Part shown: positions 33,465-42,802 of the stretch, piece by piece
Layout of the letters: each line of letters starts with the position of its first letter
How positions within the stretch are numbered: position 1 is the stretch's first letter
Source of the DNA: Ancylobacter koreensis
GTDB lineage: Bacteria > Pseudomonadota > Alphaproteobacteria > Rhizobiales > Xanthobacteraceae
NCBI RefSeq assembly: GCF_023016525.1
Contig: NZ_JALKCG010000004.1
Span: 62,001 to 126,000 of the forward strand
Length of the DNA: 64,000 bases
Reading direction: 5' to 3'
Program-made: the position numbers and the translations under genes
Notes under the pieces: model-generated
Database searches by the model: none
Told to the model about the DNA's origin: nothing
What the model saw: the letters and a program-made list of their open reading frames with translations, nothing else

Positions 33465-34724
33465 CTACTCGCCCGCCAGCCGCAGGCCGGGCCGGTTCTG
33501 CCGCTCCATCTCCTTCAGCGCCTTCTCGGCTTCCGCGATATAGCTGCGCGTCAGCGGCACGATCCCCTCGCGCTTGGCGAGCTGGATCTGGAAGACCATC
33601 ATTCCCTGATGGCGGAAGGCCATCTCGGAGGAGGCGAGGTAGAACTCGAACATCCGCACGAAGCGCGCATCGTAGAGCCGTTCGACCTCCTCGCGATGGG
33701 CGAGGAAGCGCTCGCGCCACGCCTTCAGCGTCTCGGCGTAGTGCAGGCGCAGCATCTCGATGTCGGTCACCAGCAGGCCCGCCCGCTCGATGGCCGGCAG
33801 CACTTCCGACAGCGCCGGGATATAGCCGCCGGGGAAGATGTATTTGGCGATCCACGGATTGGTGATGCCCGGCCCCTCGGAGCGGCCGATGGAGTGGATC
33901 AGCGCCACGCCATCGTCCTTCAGGAGCTGCGCGACCTTGCCGAAATACTCGTCGAAATGGCTCACCCCGACATGCTCGAACATGCCGACCGAGACGATGC
34001 GGTCGAACGGGCCGGGCACGTCGCGGTAATCCTGCAGGCGAAACTCGGCCCGCCCGGCGAGGCCGCGTTCCTCGGCGCGGCAGCGCGCGACGCCGAGCTG
34101 CTCCTGCGAGAGCGTGACGCCCGTCACCTGCGCGCCAGCATTGCCGGCGAGATAGAGCCCCATGCCGCCCCAGCCGCAGCCGATGTCGAGCGCGGAGAGG
34201 CCGGGCCGGTCGAACAGCAGCTTGGCGGCGATGTGGCGCTTCTTGGCGAGCTGGGCGTCGTCCAGCGACTGGCCCGGATGCTCGAAATAGGCGCAGGAAT
34301 ATTGCCGGTCGGCGTCAAGGAACAGCGAGTAGAGCCGGCCGTCGAGATCGTAGTGATGGGCGACGTTCTTCTGCGAGCGGTCGCGCGGGTTGAACTGCGC
34401 CAGCCGGCGGAACAGGAAGCGCAGCTTCATGAGCGACTTGGCGCTGGCGCTCGGCACCGCGAGGCCGACCTGCGCCATCAGCAGCGCGAGGACGTCGGCG
34501 AGGTCGCCTTCCTCGATCACGGCGCCGCCATCCATATAGGCTTCGCCGAATTTCAGCTCGGGGTCGAAGAAGATCCGTCGCTGCCACGCCTCGGAGGTGA
34601 AGCGAACGGTGAGCGGTTCACCCGTTCCGTCGCCGAAGGTGGCGCGCATGCCGGAAGCAAAGATGACAGTAAGGGAGCCGCGACGCACGATGCGCGCGAG
34701 GACCTGCGAGAGCAACCGTTCCAT
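33465..34724 (-). CDS. cfa: Cyclopropane-fatty-acyl-phospholipid synthase
   Basis: A 419-residue SAM-dependent enzyme that methylenates unsaturated phospholipid chains, modifying the membrane in stationary phase or acid stress. SAM-binding motif LDIGCGWGGMGLYLAG, the segment QKNVAHHYDLDGRLYSLFLDADRQYSCAYFEHP, and the C-terminal YDARFVRMFEFYLASSEMAF. Family length (~400) is met. It is followed by a 171-bp gap before dnaB. Confidence 0.95.
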   Translation of the reverse strand: MERLLSQVLARIVRRGSLTVIFASGMRATFGDGTGEPLTVRFTSEAWQRRIFFDPELKFGEAYMDGGAVIEEGDLADVLALLMAQVGLAVPSASAKSLMKLRFLFRRLAQFNPRDRSQKNVAHHYDLDGRLYSLFLDADRQYSCAYFEHPGQSLDDAQLAKKRHIAAKLLFDRPGLSALDIGCGWGGMGLYLAGNAGAQVTGVTLSQEQLGVARCRAEERGLAGRAEFRLQDYRDVPGPFDRIVSVGMFEHVGVSHFDEYFGKVAQLLKDDGVALIHSIGRSEGPGITNPWIAKYIFPGGYIPALSEVLPAIERAGLLVTDIEMLRLHYAETLKAWRERFLAHREEVERLYDARFVRMFEFYLASSEMAFRHQGMMVFQIQLAKREGIVPLTRSYIAEAEKALKEMERQNRPGLRLAGE

Positions 34725-34882
34725 CGGCCAACTCCAACGGTACCGGCAGCCTTGGCGACCAGCCGCAAGGGCTCTTCACCATGCGTTGCTGCCTGCCCAT
34801 GCTCTGGGCATGTCTAAGGTATGCCAATCATTGCATCACATGATTTTCTTCCTCGCAACATTCCCGTTGTTGTAGCGCATGC

Positions 34883-34911
34883 AAAAAAGCCCGGCCGTGA
34901 CCGGCCGGGCT
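34883..34911 (-). terminator. rplI terminator
   Basis: On the minus strand a 9-bp stem AGCCCGGCC/GGCCGGGCT with a short loop is followed by TTTTTT, about 35 bp after the rplI stop. Confidence 0.9.
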
Positions 34912-34944
34912 ACGCCTTTTGACGTATTACGTTGGGTAAATGCT

Positions 34945-35520
34945 TCAGGCCTGCTCGGCCTCGGCGTCCACCTCGGTCTCCTCGGTGGTCTCGTCCAAGT
35001 ATTCGGCCTCGTCCTCGTCCTCGTCGTCACGAACCACCGAGAGGTCTTCGCCGCGCGACTGGCGGGCGGCTTCCTCGGCGCTGCGGGCGACGTTGGCGCG
35101 CACGGTCACCTCGACCTCGGGGTGCAGGCTCACCGGAACCTCATGCACGCCGATGGTCTTGATCGGCTGGTTGAGCACGATCTGCTGGCGGGAAACGCTG
35201 AAGCCGGCGGCGGTCAGGCCCTCGGCGATGTCGCGGGTGGACACCGAGCCGTAGAGCTGGCCGGTCTCGCCGGCCTGGCGCACCAGCACCACCTCGGTGC
35301 CGGCCAGCTTCTCGCCGACCTTGGTGGCCTCGGACTTCAGTTCGAGGTTGCGGGCCTCGAGCTGGGCCTTCATCGATTCGAAGCGGCCCTTATTGTCCTT
35401 GGTGGCGCGCAGCGCCTTGCCCGACGGCAGGAGGAAATTGCGGGCGAAACCGTCCTTGACGCGCACGATGTCGCCGATCTGGCCGAGCTTGGCGACGCGT
35501 TCCAGCAGAATGACTTCCAT
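34945..35520 (-). CDS. rplI: 50S ribosomal protein L9
   Basis: A 191-residue ribosomal protein. The N-terminal L9 domain ([37 protein letters not shown]) is followed by the linker helix and the C-terminal domain. It is longer than the ~150-residue E. coli protein because of an acidic tail from ~160 ([20 protein letters not shown]), common in Rhizobiales. It is the last gene of rpsF-rpsR-DUF2232-rplI and ends at a terminator. Confidence 0.97.
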   Translation of the reverse strand: MEVILLERVAKLGQIGDIVRVKDGFARNFLLPSGKALRATKDNKGRFESMKAQLEARNLELKSEATKVGEKLAGTEVVLVRQAGETGQLYGSVSTRDIAEGLTAAGFSVSRQQIVLNQPIKTIGVHEVPVSLHPEVEVTVRANVARSAEEAARQSRGEDLSVVRDDEDEDEAEYLDETTEETEVDAEAEQA

Positions 35521-35567
35521 TTCAGTTCTCCATTCGATCTTTTGTCTGATGTTCGATTGAGGCGGGT

Positions 35568-36524
35568 TCAGCCGTCATTCGCCGCCGGCGGGCCGCCCGC
35601 GGGGCCTCCCCGCCGGAAGCGGCCGCGCAGGCCGAAAAGGGTTTCCACAAGGCCGAGAAGGGCGAGGACCGCGAAGGGCCAGCCCAGCGCCAGTGCCGCG
35701 ATCCACACGGTCGCGATCACCAGCGAGCGGCCGGCGGCGCCGCGCGTGATCCAGTGGATGGTGGCGAGGCCGATGAAGCCGAAGGCCATGACGAGCGTGG
35801 CGCTGAGCAGTTCGGCCAGCAGCCCGACGAAGCCGCCAGCAAGGCTCGCGGCGATCAGCGCACCGGCCAGCAGTGCCGTGCTGGCGCGTGGCAGGGAGAT
35901 GGCGGCGAGGTCCGGCCAGGGGCGCATCAGGCGGCCCGACATGCGCGCGACGTGCGCGCCGAGCCAGAGATTGCCGATCTGCGTCACCATGGTGACAAGG
36001 GCCGCGGCGGGCGGCATCACCACGACCAGAAGGTCGATCAGCCGCTCGGTGTCGGCGGCGCCCGCGCCGGGGTTCTCCTCCAGCATCGCCTGGAACAGCG
36101 TGCGCAGCGCGGCCTGGTAGTCCTCGACCGAGCCGGCGACGAGCGGGATCAGCGCCGCCACGGCGAGGCAGCCGAGGATGGCGGCGGCCAGCACGATGCG
36201 GCCGACCGGGAACCACTCATATGGGCCGTCCGGCTGCGCCTGCCGCGCCATCAGCGCGAGATAGGAGAGCACATAGGCCGGCAGGCCGACGCCGGCGACA
36301 TAGGCGAGCAGAAGTTCGAGGCCGAAAAACACGCCGATGGCGACCGAGGCGGCGGAGGCCGCCACCAGCGCGGCGACATGCGTCCAGCCGAGGCCGACGA
36401 TGAGGATGGGCAGCGGGGCGAGGTAGAACAGGGGCAGGGCGATGGCGTTGCCGGTCGCAACCGTGGCGACCAGGAGGGCGGACGCCGCACCGGCGCCGAA
36501 CGCTATGAGCCAGTTCTGAACCAT
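35568..36524 (-). CDS. DUF2232 integral membrane protein
   Basis: A 318-residue protein with eight or so transmembrane segments and short loops ([19 protein letters not shown], then [19 protein letters not shown] and [20 protein letters not shown]). It belongs to the DUF2232 (YybS-like) family, which is regularly found between rpsR and rplI in Rhizobiales. The function is unknown; the gene spacing (44 bp to rplI) supports an operon. Confidence 0.88.
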   Translation of the reverse strand: MVQNWLIAFGAGAASALLVATVATGNAIALPLFYLAPLPILIVGLGWTHVAALVAASAASVAIGVFFGLELLLAYVAGVGLPAYVLSYLALMARQAQPDGPYEWFPVGRIVLAAAILGCLAVAALIPLVAGSVEDYQAALRTLFQAMLEENPGAGAADTERLIDLLVVVMPPAAALVTMVTQIGNLWLGAHVARMSGRLMRPWPDLAAISLPRASTALLAGALIAASLAGGFVGLLAELLSATLVMAFGFIGLATIHWITRGAAGRSLVIATVWIAALALGWPFAVLALLGLVETLFGLRGRFRRGGPAGGPPAANDG

Positions 36525-36629
36525 CGACGAGCTGTCCCGCTTCGGGCGGTTAGGAGCGGATCATCGTCCGCCCCAGCCAGGGATCACGGGACCATCCCCG
36601 CGAGCCTGTCGGAAATCTTTCGGGTGGAA

Positions 36630-36693
36630 CGCCCCCGGCCGTGGCCGGGGGCGGATAGCCTTGCCAGGCTTCCCCCGGCTAGAGCCGGGGAAG
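36630..36693 (-). promoter_or_regulatory. Twin stem-loops between rpsR and the DUF2232 gene
   Basis: Two strong hairpins stand in the 183-bp gap: CGCCCCCGGCC-GT-GGCCGGGGGCG (36630-36653) and CTTCCCCCGGCT-AG-AGCCGGGGAAG (36669-36693, one bulged base). Neither has a T-run, so they are more likely stability or processing signals that separate ribosomal protein mRNA from the membrane protein mRNA. Confidence 0.6.
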
Positions 36694-36707
36694 CAGGCGT
36701 CATGCGA

Positions 36708-36977
36708 TCAGCGGATCACGAAGGGCAGCAGGCCGAGGAAGCGCGCGCGCTTGATGGCCTGGGCCAGTTCGCGCTGCTTCTTGGCCGAGACGGCCGTGAT
36801 GCGCGAGGGGACGATCTTGCCGCGCTCGGAGATGTAGCGCTGCAGCAGACGCACGTCCTTGTAGTCGATCTTCGGCGCGTTGGCGCCGGAGAACGGGCAG
36901 GTCTTGCGACGGCGGAAGAAGGGGCGACGCGCGCCCGAGGAGTTCGCGGACGGACCGCCAGTGCCACCGAAAGCCAT
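36708..36977 (-). CDS. rpsR: 30S ribosomal protein S18
   Basis: An 89-residue protein. The core has [67 protein letters not shown], the conserved S18 sequence from start to end. A short Gly/Ser-rich N-terminus ([15 protein letters not shown]) precedes it. The ATG overlaps the rpsF stop by one base (TGATG), giving translational coupling. Confidence 0.97.
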   Translation of the reverse strand: MAFGGTGGPSANSSGARRPFFRRRKTCPFSGANAPKIDYKDVRLLQRYISERGKIVPSRITAVSAKKQRELAQAIKRARFLGLLPFVIR

Positions 36978-37456
36978 CACTCGTTCTCCTGGTTGGCCGG
37001 AGCCTCATCACGGTCGCGGCGCGGGCCACGATCGCCACGGTCGCCGCCGAAGCCGCGACCACCACCACCACCGAAGCCGCGGTCGCCGCCGAAGCCGCGA
37101 TCACCGAAGCCACGCTCGCCGCGGTCGTCGCGGTCACGCTTCTGCAGCATGACGGACTGACCTTCCTCGAGCTCCTCGACGCGGATCGTCAGGACGCGAA
37201 GCACGTCCTCGTCGATGCGCTGCTGGCGCTCCAGCTCGGCCACCGCCGCCGCCGGGGCGTCGATGTTGAGCAGCGAGAAATGCGCCTTGCGGTTCTTGCG
37301 GATGCGGTAGGTGAGCGTCTTCACGCCCCAGTATTCGGTCTTGGTGATCGAGCCGCCATTCGCCTCGATCACACCCTTGAAGCGGGCGGTGAGTTCCTCG
37401 ACCTGCTGCGCCGTGACGTCCTGGCGCGCGAGGAACACGTGCTCGTAGAGAGCCAT
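36977..37456 (-). CDS. rpsF: 30S ribosomal protein S6 with RGFGG-rich tail
   Basis: A 159-residue S6. The first ~105 residues are the standard fold ([40 protein letters not shown]). The last ~50 are unusual: a charged, Gly-rich run with RGFG and GDRG units ([20 protein letters not shown]). The ATG at 37456 starts MALYEHVF; one 11 codons earlier is rejected since S6 starts here. It heads the operon; the upstream region is shared with fabD. Confidence 0.96.
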   Translation of the reverse strand: MALYEHVFLARQDVTAQQVEELTARFKGVIEANGGSITKTEYWGVKTLTYRIRKNRKAHFSLLNIDAPAAAVAELERQQRIDEDVLRVLTIRVEELEEGQSVMLQKRDRDDRGERGFGDRGFGGDRGFGGGGGRGFGGDRGDRGPRRDRDEAPANQENE

Positions 37457-37913
37457 GTTTCGTGCCTTTCCAATAGGATACCGCACCATTGCGGCCCATC
37501 ATCCCGGCGCCGAGCCCTTCGAGCCCCGGAAAGGCTCGAACAATCTCGAAGGCGGGGACACGGGACGACGCAGACCCTCGGGCCTGCTGCCGGCGTGGAA
37601 AAGTCCATGCGCGACCGTCCGTTCAGCCCCCGGCCGGGACTGACAGTGCGCGGGCTTATACGTGAAAAGCGGCGGAAATCAAGGTGCGCGCCCATCCGTG
37701 CCGGACCGTATGCCTCCGCACGCCCTCGCCGTCTTGCCGGAGCGCGGCCGGACCCGCGCCGTGCGCTCAGCATATAAGAGAGTGCCGGCCGACCCGAATT
37801 CGCGGTTGAGAAGCCCCGCCGGCGGTTGCCGCGAGGCCGCTTGCGCTTGACATGGGGCGTCGCTCGGTGTTCCTGCGCCCGCCAATTCTTAGCGGACGGA
37901 ATTCCTTAACGTC
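37457..37913. promoter_or_regulatory. Divergent intergenic region between rpsF and fabD (457 bp)
   Basis: No gene is supported. It must hold the rpsF promoter (minus) and the fabD promoter (plus). A TTGACA at 37847-37852 is a possible -35 for fabD, but no good -10 stands 17 bp from it, so I give it low weight. I see no repeat or strong hairpin. Confidence 0.4.
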
Positions 37914-38861
37914 ATGAGCAGCGCCTTCGTATTTCCCGGCCAGGGCAGCCAGGTGGTCGGCATGGGCAAATCCCTCGCCGACAGCTTCGCCGTCGCGCGC
38001 GCCGTGTTCGAGGAAGTCGACGCGGCGCTCGGCGAGAAGCTGTCCTCCATCATGTGGGACGGCCCGATCGAGACGCTGACGCTGACCGCCAACACGCAGC
38101 CCGCGCTGATGGCCGCCTCGGTCGCCGCGCTGCGCGTGCTGGAGAGCGAGGCCGGGCTCGATCTCGCCCGCGACGCCGCCTTCGTCGCCGGCCATTCGCT
38201 CGGCGAATATTCCGCGCTCGCCGCCGCCGGCTCGATCTCGCTCGCCGACACCGCTCGGCTGCTGCGCCTGCGTGGCACCGCGATGCAGGCGGCGACGCCG
38301 GTCGGCACGGGGGCCATGGCGGCGATCCTCGGCCTCGACTACGAGCAGGTCGTCGCGGTGGCCGCCGAGGCCGCCCAGGGAGAAGTCTGCGACATCGCCA
38401 ATGACAACGCACCCGGCCAGGTCGTGGTCTCCGGCAACGCCGCCGCCGTCGAGCGCGCCTGCGAGATCGCCAAGCGCGAGGGCGCGGCCCGGGCCATCCT
38501 GCTCACTGTTTCCGCGCCCTTCCATTGCAGCCTCATCGCCTCGGCCGCCGACGCCATGCGCGAAGCGCTGGCCGGCGTCGAGGTGCGCGCGCCGAAGGTC
38601 CCGCTGGTCGCCAACGTCACCGCCGCCCCCGTCACCGATCCCGACGAGATCCGCGCTTTGCTGGTGAAGCAGGTGACGAGCACGGTGCGCTGGCGCGAAT
38701 CCGTCGCCTTCATGGCCGGCCAGGGCGTGACCCGCCTTGTCGAGGTCGGCACCGGCAAGGTGCTTTCCGGCCTCACCAAGCGCATCGCCCGGCAAGTGGC
38801 CTCCGCCAATGTCGGCACGCCCGAGGATGTCGCCGCCTTCGCCGCCCCGGCGCAGGCCTGA
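37914..38861 (+). CDS. fabD: Malonyl CoA-acyl carrier protein transacylase
   Basis: Loads malonate onto acyl carrier protein for fatty acid synthesis. The 315 residues have the opening FVFPGQGSQ, active-site Ser95 in VAGHSLGEYSAL, a catalytic His in PFHCSLI, and GTGKVLSGLTKRI at the end. It is the first gene of fabD-fabG-acpP-fabF. Confidence 0.97.
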   Translation: MSSAFVFPGQGSQVVGMGKSLADSFAVARAVFEEVDAALGEKLSSIMWDGPIETLTLTANTQPALMAASVAALRVLESEAGLDLARDAAFVAGHSLGEYSALAAAGSISLADTARLLRLRGTAMQAATPVGTGAMAAILGLDYEQVVAVAAEAAQGEVCDIANDNAPGQVVVSGNAAAVERACEIAKREGAARAILLTVSAPFHCSLIASAADAMREALAGVEVRAPKVPLVANVTAAPVTDPDEIRALLVKQVTSTVRWRESVAFMAGQGVTRLVEVGTGKVLSGLTKRIARQVASANVGTPEDVAAFAAPAQA

Positions 38862-38885
38862 CGGCAGAGATTTCAGGAGATTCCC

Positions 38886-39623
38886 GTGTTCGATCTGACA
38901 GGCAAGACGGCCCTCGTCACTGGCGCGACGGGTGGCATTGGCGGGGCGATCGCCCGCTCCCTCCACGCGCAGGGCGCCACCGTCGCGCTCTCGGGCACCC
39001 GCCGCGAGGTGCTTGAAGCCCTTGCCGCCGAGCTTGGCGAGCGCACCCATGTCCTGCCCGCCGACCTGTCGAACACCGAGCAGGTCGAGGCCCTGGTGCC
39101 GCAGGCGGAGGAGGCGATGGGCAACATCGACATCCTCGTCAACAATGCCGGCATCACCCGCGACGGCCTGTTCGTGCGCCTCTCCGACGAGGCGTGGGAC
39201 ACGGTGATCGCGGTGAACCTCACCGCCGGTTTCCGCCTGACCCGCGCCGCGGCGCGTTCCATGATGCGCCGCCGCACCGGCCGCATCATCGGCATCACCT
39301 CGGTGGTCGGCGTCACCGGCAATGCCGGGCAGGGCAACTATGCCGCCGCCAAGGCGGGCCTCATCGGCATGTCGAAGGCGCTCGCCAAGGAAGTGGCGGC
39401 GCGCGGCGTGACGGTGAACTGCATCGCGCCGGGCTTCATCGCCACGCCGATGACGCATGTGCTGAACGACAAGCAGAAGGACGCGATTCTCTCCGCCGTT
39501 CCGGCCGCCCGGCTCGGCACGCCGGAGGACATCGCCGCCTGCGCCGTCTACCTTGCCTCGGACGAGGCCGCTTATGTCACGGGCCAGACGCTGCACGTGA
39601 ATGGCGGGATGGCGATGATCTGA
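38886..39623 (+). CDS. fabG: 3-oxoacyl-[acyl-carrier-protein] reductase
   Basis: A 245-residue NADPH-dependent reductase that reduces ketoacyl-ACP in the elongation cycle. TGATGGIGGAIA cofactor loop, NNAGITRDGLFVR, catalytic Ser in ITSVVGVTGNAGQGNYAAAKAG, ending TGQTLHVNGGMAMI. The start is GTG at 38886, with an AGGAG ribosome binding site, 24 bp after fabD. Confidence 0.97.
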   Translation: MFDLTGKTALVTGATGGIGGAIARSLHAQGATVALSGTRREVLEALAAELGERTHVLPADLSNTEQVEALVPQAEEAMGNIDILVNNAGITRDGLFVRLSDEAWDTVIAVNLTAGFRLTRAAARSMMRRRTGRIIGITSVVGVTGNAGQGNYAAAKAGLIGMSKALAKEVAARGVTVNCIAPGFIATPMTHVLNDKQKDAILSAVPAARLGTPEDIAACAVYLASDEAAYVTGQTLHVNGGMAMI

Positions 39624-39850
39624 GCAAAGCCGCTCCGACCGTCGTTAACCGGCTCTTTACGGTGCTGGTTTTGACGGTTGAAGTATGCTAACGACCGCCT
39701 CGGCTCACAGGGGTGGACACCGCAAGAGAGTTGCGGATTCGTCCGGACACCTCCTGTAATCGGGGCATAAAACCGGCCGCCAACACCGCGTTCGCGCGGG
39801 GGCCATATGGAACAACGTAGCAACCTCCGGATACGGACGAGGGTGGACCG

Positions 39851-40087
39851 ATGAGCGATATTGCCGAGCGCGTGAAGAAGATCGTAGCCGAGCACCTGGG
39901 TGTGGAGCCCGAGAAGGTTACGGATAATGCCAGCTTCATCGACGACCTCGGCGCCGACAGCCTCGACACCGTCGAGCTTGTCATGGCCTTCGAAGAGGCC
40001 TTCAACGTCGAGATTCCGGACGATGCCGCCGAGACCATCCTGACGGTCGGCGACGCGATCAAGTTCCTGGAAAAGAACGCGGCCTGA
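39851..40087 (+). CDS. acpP: Acyl carrier protein
   Basis: A 78-residue acidic carrier protein. Phosphopantetheine attachment is at Ser37 in [14 protein letters not shown]. The sequence from [19 protein letters not shown] to KFLEKNAA follows typical AcpP. A 227-bp gap from fabG suggests an extra promoter for this abundant protein. Confidence 0.98.
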   Translation: MSDIAERVKKIVAEHLGVEPEKVTDNASFIDDLGADSLDTVELVMAFEEAFNVEIPDDAAETILTVGDAIKFLEKNAA

Positions 40088-40160
40088 GGGCTGCTCGCAT
40101 GCGCTGCGGCGGGCCTCCCGTCGCGGCGCCCACAGGTCTGAAGTTCCCCGGAGACATCGG

Positions 40161-41423
40161 ATGAGGCGTGTCGTCGTTACCGGCCTCGGCATGGTGACGC
40201 CGCTCGGTTGCGGCGTCGACGTTACCTGGAAGCGTCTTCTCGACGGTCAGAGCGGCGCCCGCCGCGTCGAGACGTTCGACGTCTCGGACCTGCCCGCCAA
40301 GATCGCCTGCCAGATTCCGCGCGGCGACGGCTCCGAAGGCACCTACAATCCCGACCAGTGGATGGAGCCCAAGGAGCAGCGCAAGGTCGACGAGTTCATC
40401 GTCTATGCGATGGCCGCCGCCCGCCAGGCGCTCGACGATGCCGACTGGCATCCGACCTCCTATGAGGACCAGTGCGCCAGCGGCGTGCTGATCGGCTCCG
40501 GCATCGGCGGCCTCAACGGCATCGCCGAGACCAGCCTGCTGCTGCAGGAGCGCGGCCCGCGCCGCGTCTCGCCCTTCTTCATTCCCGGTCGGCTGATCAA
40601 CCTCGCCGGCGGCTATGTCTCGATCGAGCACGGGCTCAAGGGCCCGAATCATGCCGTCGTGACGGCCTGCTCGACCGGCGCGCACGCCATTGGCGACGCC
40701 GCGCGTCTCGTCGCCTTCGGCGATGCCGACGTGATGGTGGCCGGCGGCACCGAATCGCCGATCAACCGCCTCGCGCTTGCCGGCTTCGCCGCCTGCCGCG
40801 CGCTTTCGACGGGCTATAACGACACCCCCGAGAGGGCCTCGCGTCCCTATGACAAGGACCGCGACGGCTTCGTCATGGGCGAGGGCGCCGGCGTGGTGGT
40901 GGTCGAGGCGCTGGAGCACGCGCTGGCGCGCGGCGCCAAGATTTATGGCGAGATCGTCGGCTACGGCCTGACGGGCGACGCCTATCACATCACCGCCCCC
41001 TCCGAGGATGGCGACGGCGCCTTCCGCTGCATGACCGCCGCGCTCAAGCGCGCCGGCATCACGGCGGCGGAGGTCGACTACATCAACGCCCACGGCACCT
41101 CGACCATGGCGGACGAGATCGAGCTCGGCGCGGTGCAGCGCCTGCTCGGCAACAACGCCGCCCGCGCCTCGATGTCGTCCACCAAGTCGGCCATCGGCCA
41201 TCTTCTCGGCGCCGCCGGCGCGGTGGAGGCGATCTTCTCGCTGCTGGCGATCCGCGACCAGATCGCTCCGCCGACGATCAATCTCGACAATCCCTCCGTC
41301 GAGACGCCGATCGACCTGGTGCCGCACGCGCCGCGCAAGCGCGAGATCGAATATGCGCTGTCGAATTCCTTCGGCTTCGGCGGCACCAACGCGTCGCTGG
41401 TCTTCAAGCGCTACGCGAACTGA
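40161..41423 (+). CDS. fabF: 3-oxoacyl-ACP synthase II
   Basis: Elongating condensing enzyme. A 420-residue thiolase-fold protein with catalytic Cys170 in TACSTGAHAI, and the two active-site histidines in NAHGTST and AIGHLLGAAGAVE. It is the last gene of the fab group. Confidence 0.97.
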   Translation: MRRVVVTGLGMVTPLGCGVDVTWKRLLDGQSGARRVETFDVSDLPAKIACQIPRGDGSEGTYNPDQWMEPKEQRKVDEFIVYAMAAARQALDDADWHPTSYEDQCASGVLIGSGIGGLNGIAETSLLLQERGPRRVSPFFIPGRLINLAGGYVSIEHGLKGPNHAVVTACSTGAHAIGDAARLVAFGDADVMVAGGTESPINRLALAGFAACRALSTGYNDTPERASRPYDKDRDGFVMGEGAGVVVVEALEHALARGAKIYGEIVGYGLTGDAYHITAPSEDGDGAFRCMTAALKRAGITAAEVDYINAHGTSTMADEIELGAVQRLLGNNAARASMSSTKSAIGHLLGAAGAVEAIFSLLAIRDQIAPPTINLDNPSVETPIDLVPHAPRKREIEYALSNSFGFGGTNASLVFKRYAN

Positions 41424-41549
41424 CCGCAACGTGATGACGGCGCAGGGGAAAGCGCGGCCCGGCCGGGCCGCCGGTTTCCCGCTTTCGCCATTATTTCGGG
41501 TAGTCTGCCAGTGCGTTGCGCTGCCCGCGAGCGCCAGGCGAGGCACCCG

Positions 41550-42725
41550 ATGACCGACGAGACTCCCACGACGCCGACCGGCGCCGATCCCGCCGCTTCC
41601 GCGCCGCCGGCCGCCGCACCGCCGGCTGCCGCGCCCGCCAAGCCGGAGAAGGTGCGCCGGCCCTCGCGCTGGGCGCGCCATCCTCTCGTCGCCGCCGGCA
41701 GTGCCTTCTTCACCCTGCTCCTCGTCGCCATCGTGCTCGGCGGCGGCGCCTTGTGGGTCGGCAAGTCGCGCTATCAGGCCGTCGGCCCGCTCGCCGAGGA
41801 CAAGGCGGTCATCGTGCCGAACGAGTACGGCGTGATGGACATTGCCGACCTCCTGGTGCGGCAGGGCGTCATCGAGGACAAATGGGTCTTCGTCGGCGCG
41901 GCCATGGGCACCCGCGCCTCCAGCAAGCTCAAGGCCGGCGAATATGAGTTCGCGCAGGGCGCTTCGATCCAGCAGGTGCTGGACACGCTCGTCTCCGGCA
42001 AGGTGATCGAATACACCGTCACCATTCCCGAGGGGCTGACCAGCGACCAGATCGTCGAGCGGCTGGCGGAGATCGCCGAGCTGGCCGGCTCCGTGCGGCA
42101 GGTGCCGCGCGAGGGCAGCCTGATGCCGGACACCTACAAGATCACCCGCGGCACCTCGCGCGAGGACCTGCTGCGCCGCATGACCCGCACGCAGGACGCC
42201 GCGCTGAAGGAGATCTGGGCGAAGCGCGATCCCGAGCTGCCGCTGAAGTCGCCGGACGAACTCGTCATCCTCGCCTCCATCGTGGAGAAGGAGACCGGCG
42301 TGCCGGAGGAGCGCGCGCAGGTCGCGGCGGTCTTCGTCAACCGGCTCAACAAGAAGATGCGGCTGCAGTCCGACCCGACGATCATTTACGGGCTGGTGCG
42401 CGGCAAGGGCCGGCTGGAGCGCCCGCTGACGCGCACGGACATCTCGACGCCGACGCCCTTCAACACCTACACCATCCCCGCTTTGCCGCCGGGGCCGATC
42501 GGCAATCCCGGCCGCGCCTCGCTGGAGGCGACCGCCAATCCGGCCAAGAGCAAGGCGCTCTACTTCGTCGCCGACGGCTCGGGCGGCCACGCCTTCGCGG
42601 AGTCTCTCGACCAGCACAACAAGAACGTCACGCGCTGGCGCCAGATCGAGAAGGATCGCAAGATCGACCCCGCGAGCCAGCCGGCCGGCACCTCGGGCAC
42701 CACCGGCGCGACGGCGGTGGACTGA
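41550..42725 (+). CDS. mltG: Endolytic murein transglycosylase MltG
   Basis: A 391-residue inner-membrane lytic transglycosylase that cuts nascent peptidoglycan strands. A Pro/Ala-rich cytoplasmic N-terminus, one transmembrane helix at about 46-70, a LysM-like region (VIVPNEYGVMDIADLLVRQGVI), and the YceG catalytic domain with SIVEKETGVPEERAQVAAVFVNRL (catalytic Glu) and LQSDPTIIYGL. Start chosen at ATG 41550 (MTDETPTT), since an upstream in-frame ATG adds only a charged leader. Confidence 0.95.
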   Translation: MTDETPTTPTGADPAASAPPAAAPPAAAPAKPEKVRRPSRWARHPLVAAGSAFFTLLLVAIVLGGGALWVGKSRYQAVGPLAEDKAVIVPNEYGVMDIADLLVRQGVIEDKWVFVGAAMGTRASSKLKAGEYEFAQGASIQQVLDTLVSGKVIEYTVTIPEGLTSDQIVERLAEIAELAGSVRQVPREGSLMPDTYKITRGTSREDLLRRMTRTQDAALKEIWAKRDPELPLKSPDELVILASIVEKETGVPEERAQVAAVFVNRLNKKMRLQSDPTIIYGLVRGKGRLERPLTRTDISTPTPFNTYTIPALPPGPIGNPGRASLEATANPAKSKALYFVADGSGGHAFAESLDQHNKNVTRWRQIEKDRKIDPASQPAGTSGTTGATAVD

Positions 42726-42802
42726 GGGCCCTTCACCGGCTTGAGGCCGGCGGCGGCGGCGATTATGGTCCGCCCGCCGCGAGGGCGCGGCCGGGGGATG
42801 GT

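Noticed and set aside
31725-34817. Very long plus-strand open frame opposite dnaB and cfa
   Set aside because: It is antisense to two well-recognised genes; long antisense frames are expected from the GC-rich third codon position. The translation is low-complexity and Arg/Gly/His-rich.
37847-37875. Sigma-70 promoter with TTGACA upstream of fabD
   Set aside because: No acceptable -10 lies 16-18 bp downstream; a lone TTGACA is weak evidence.
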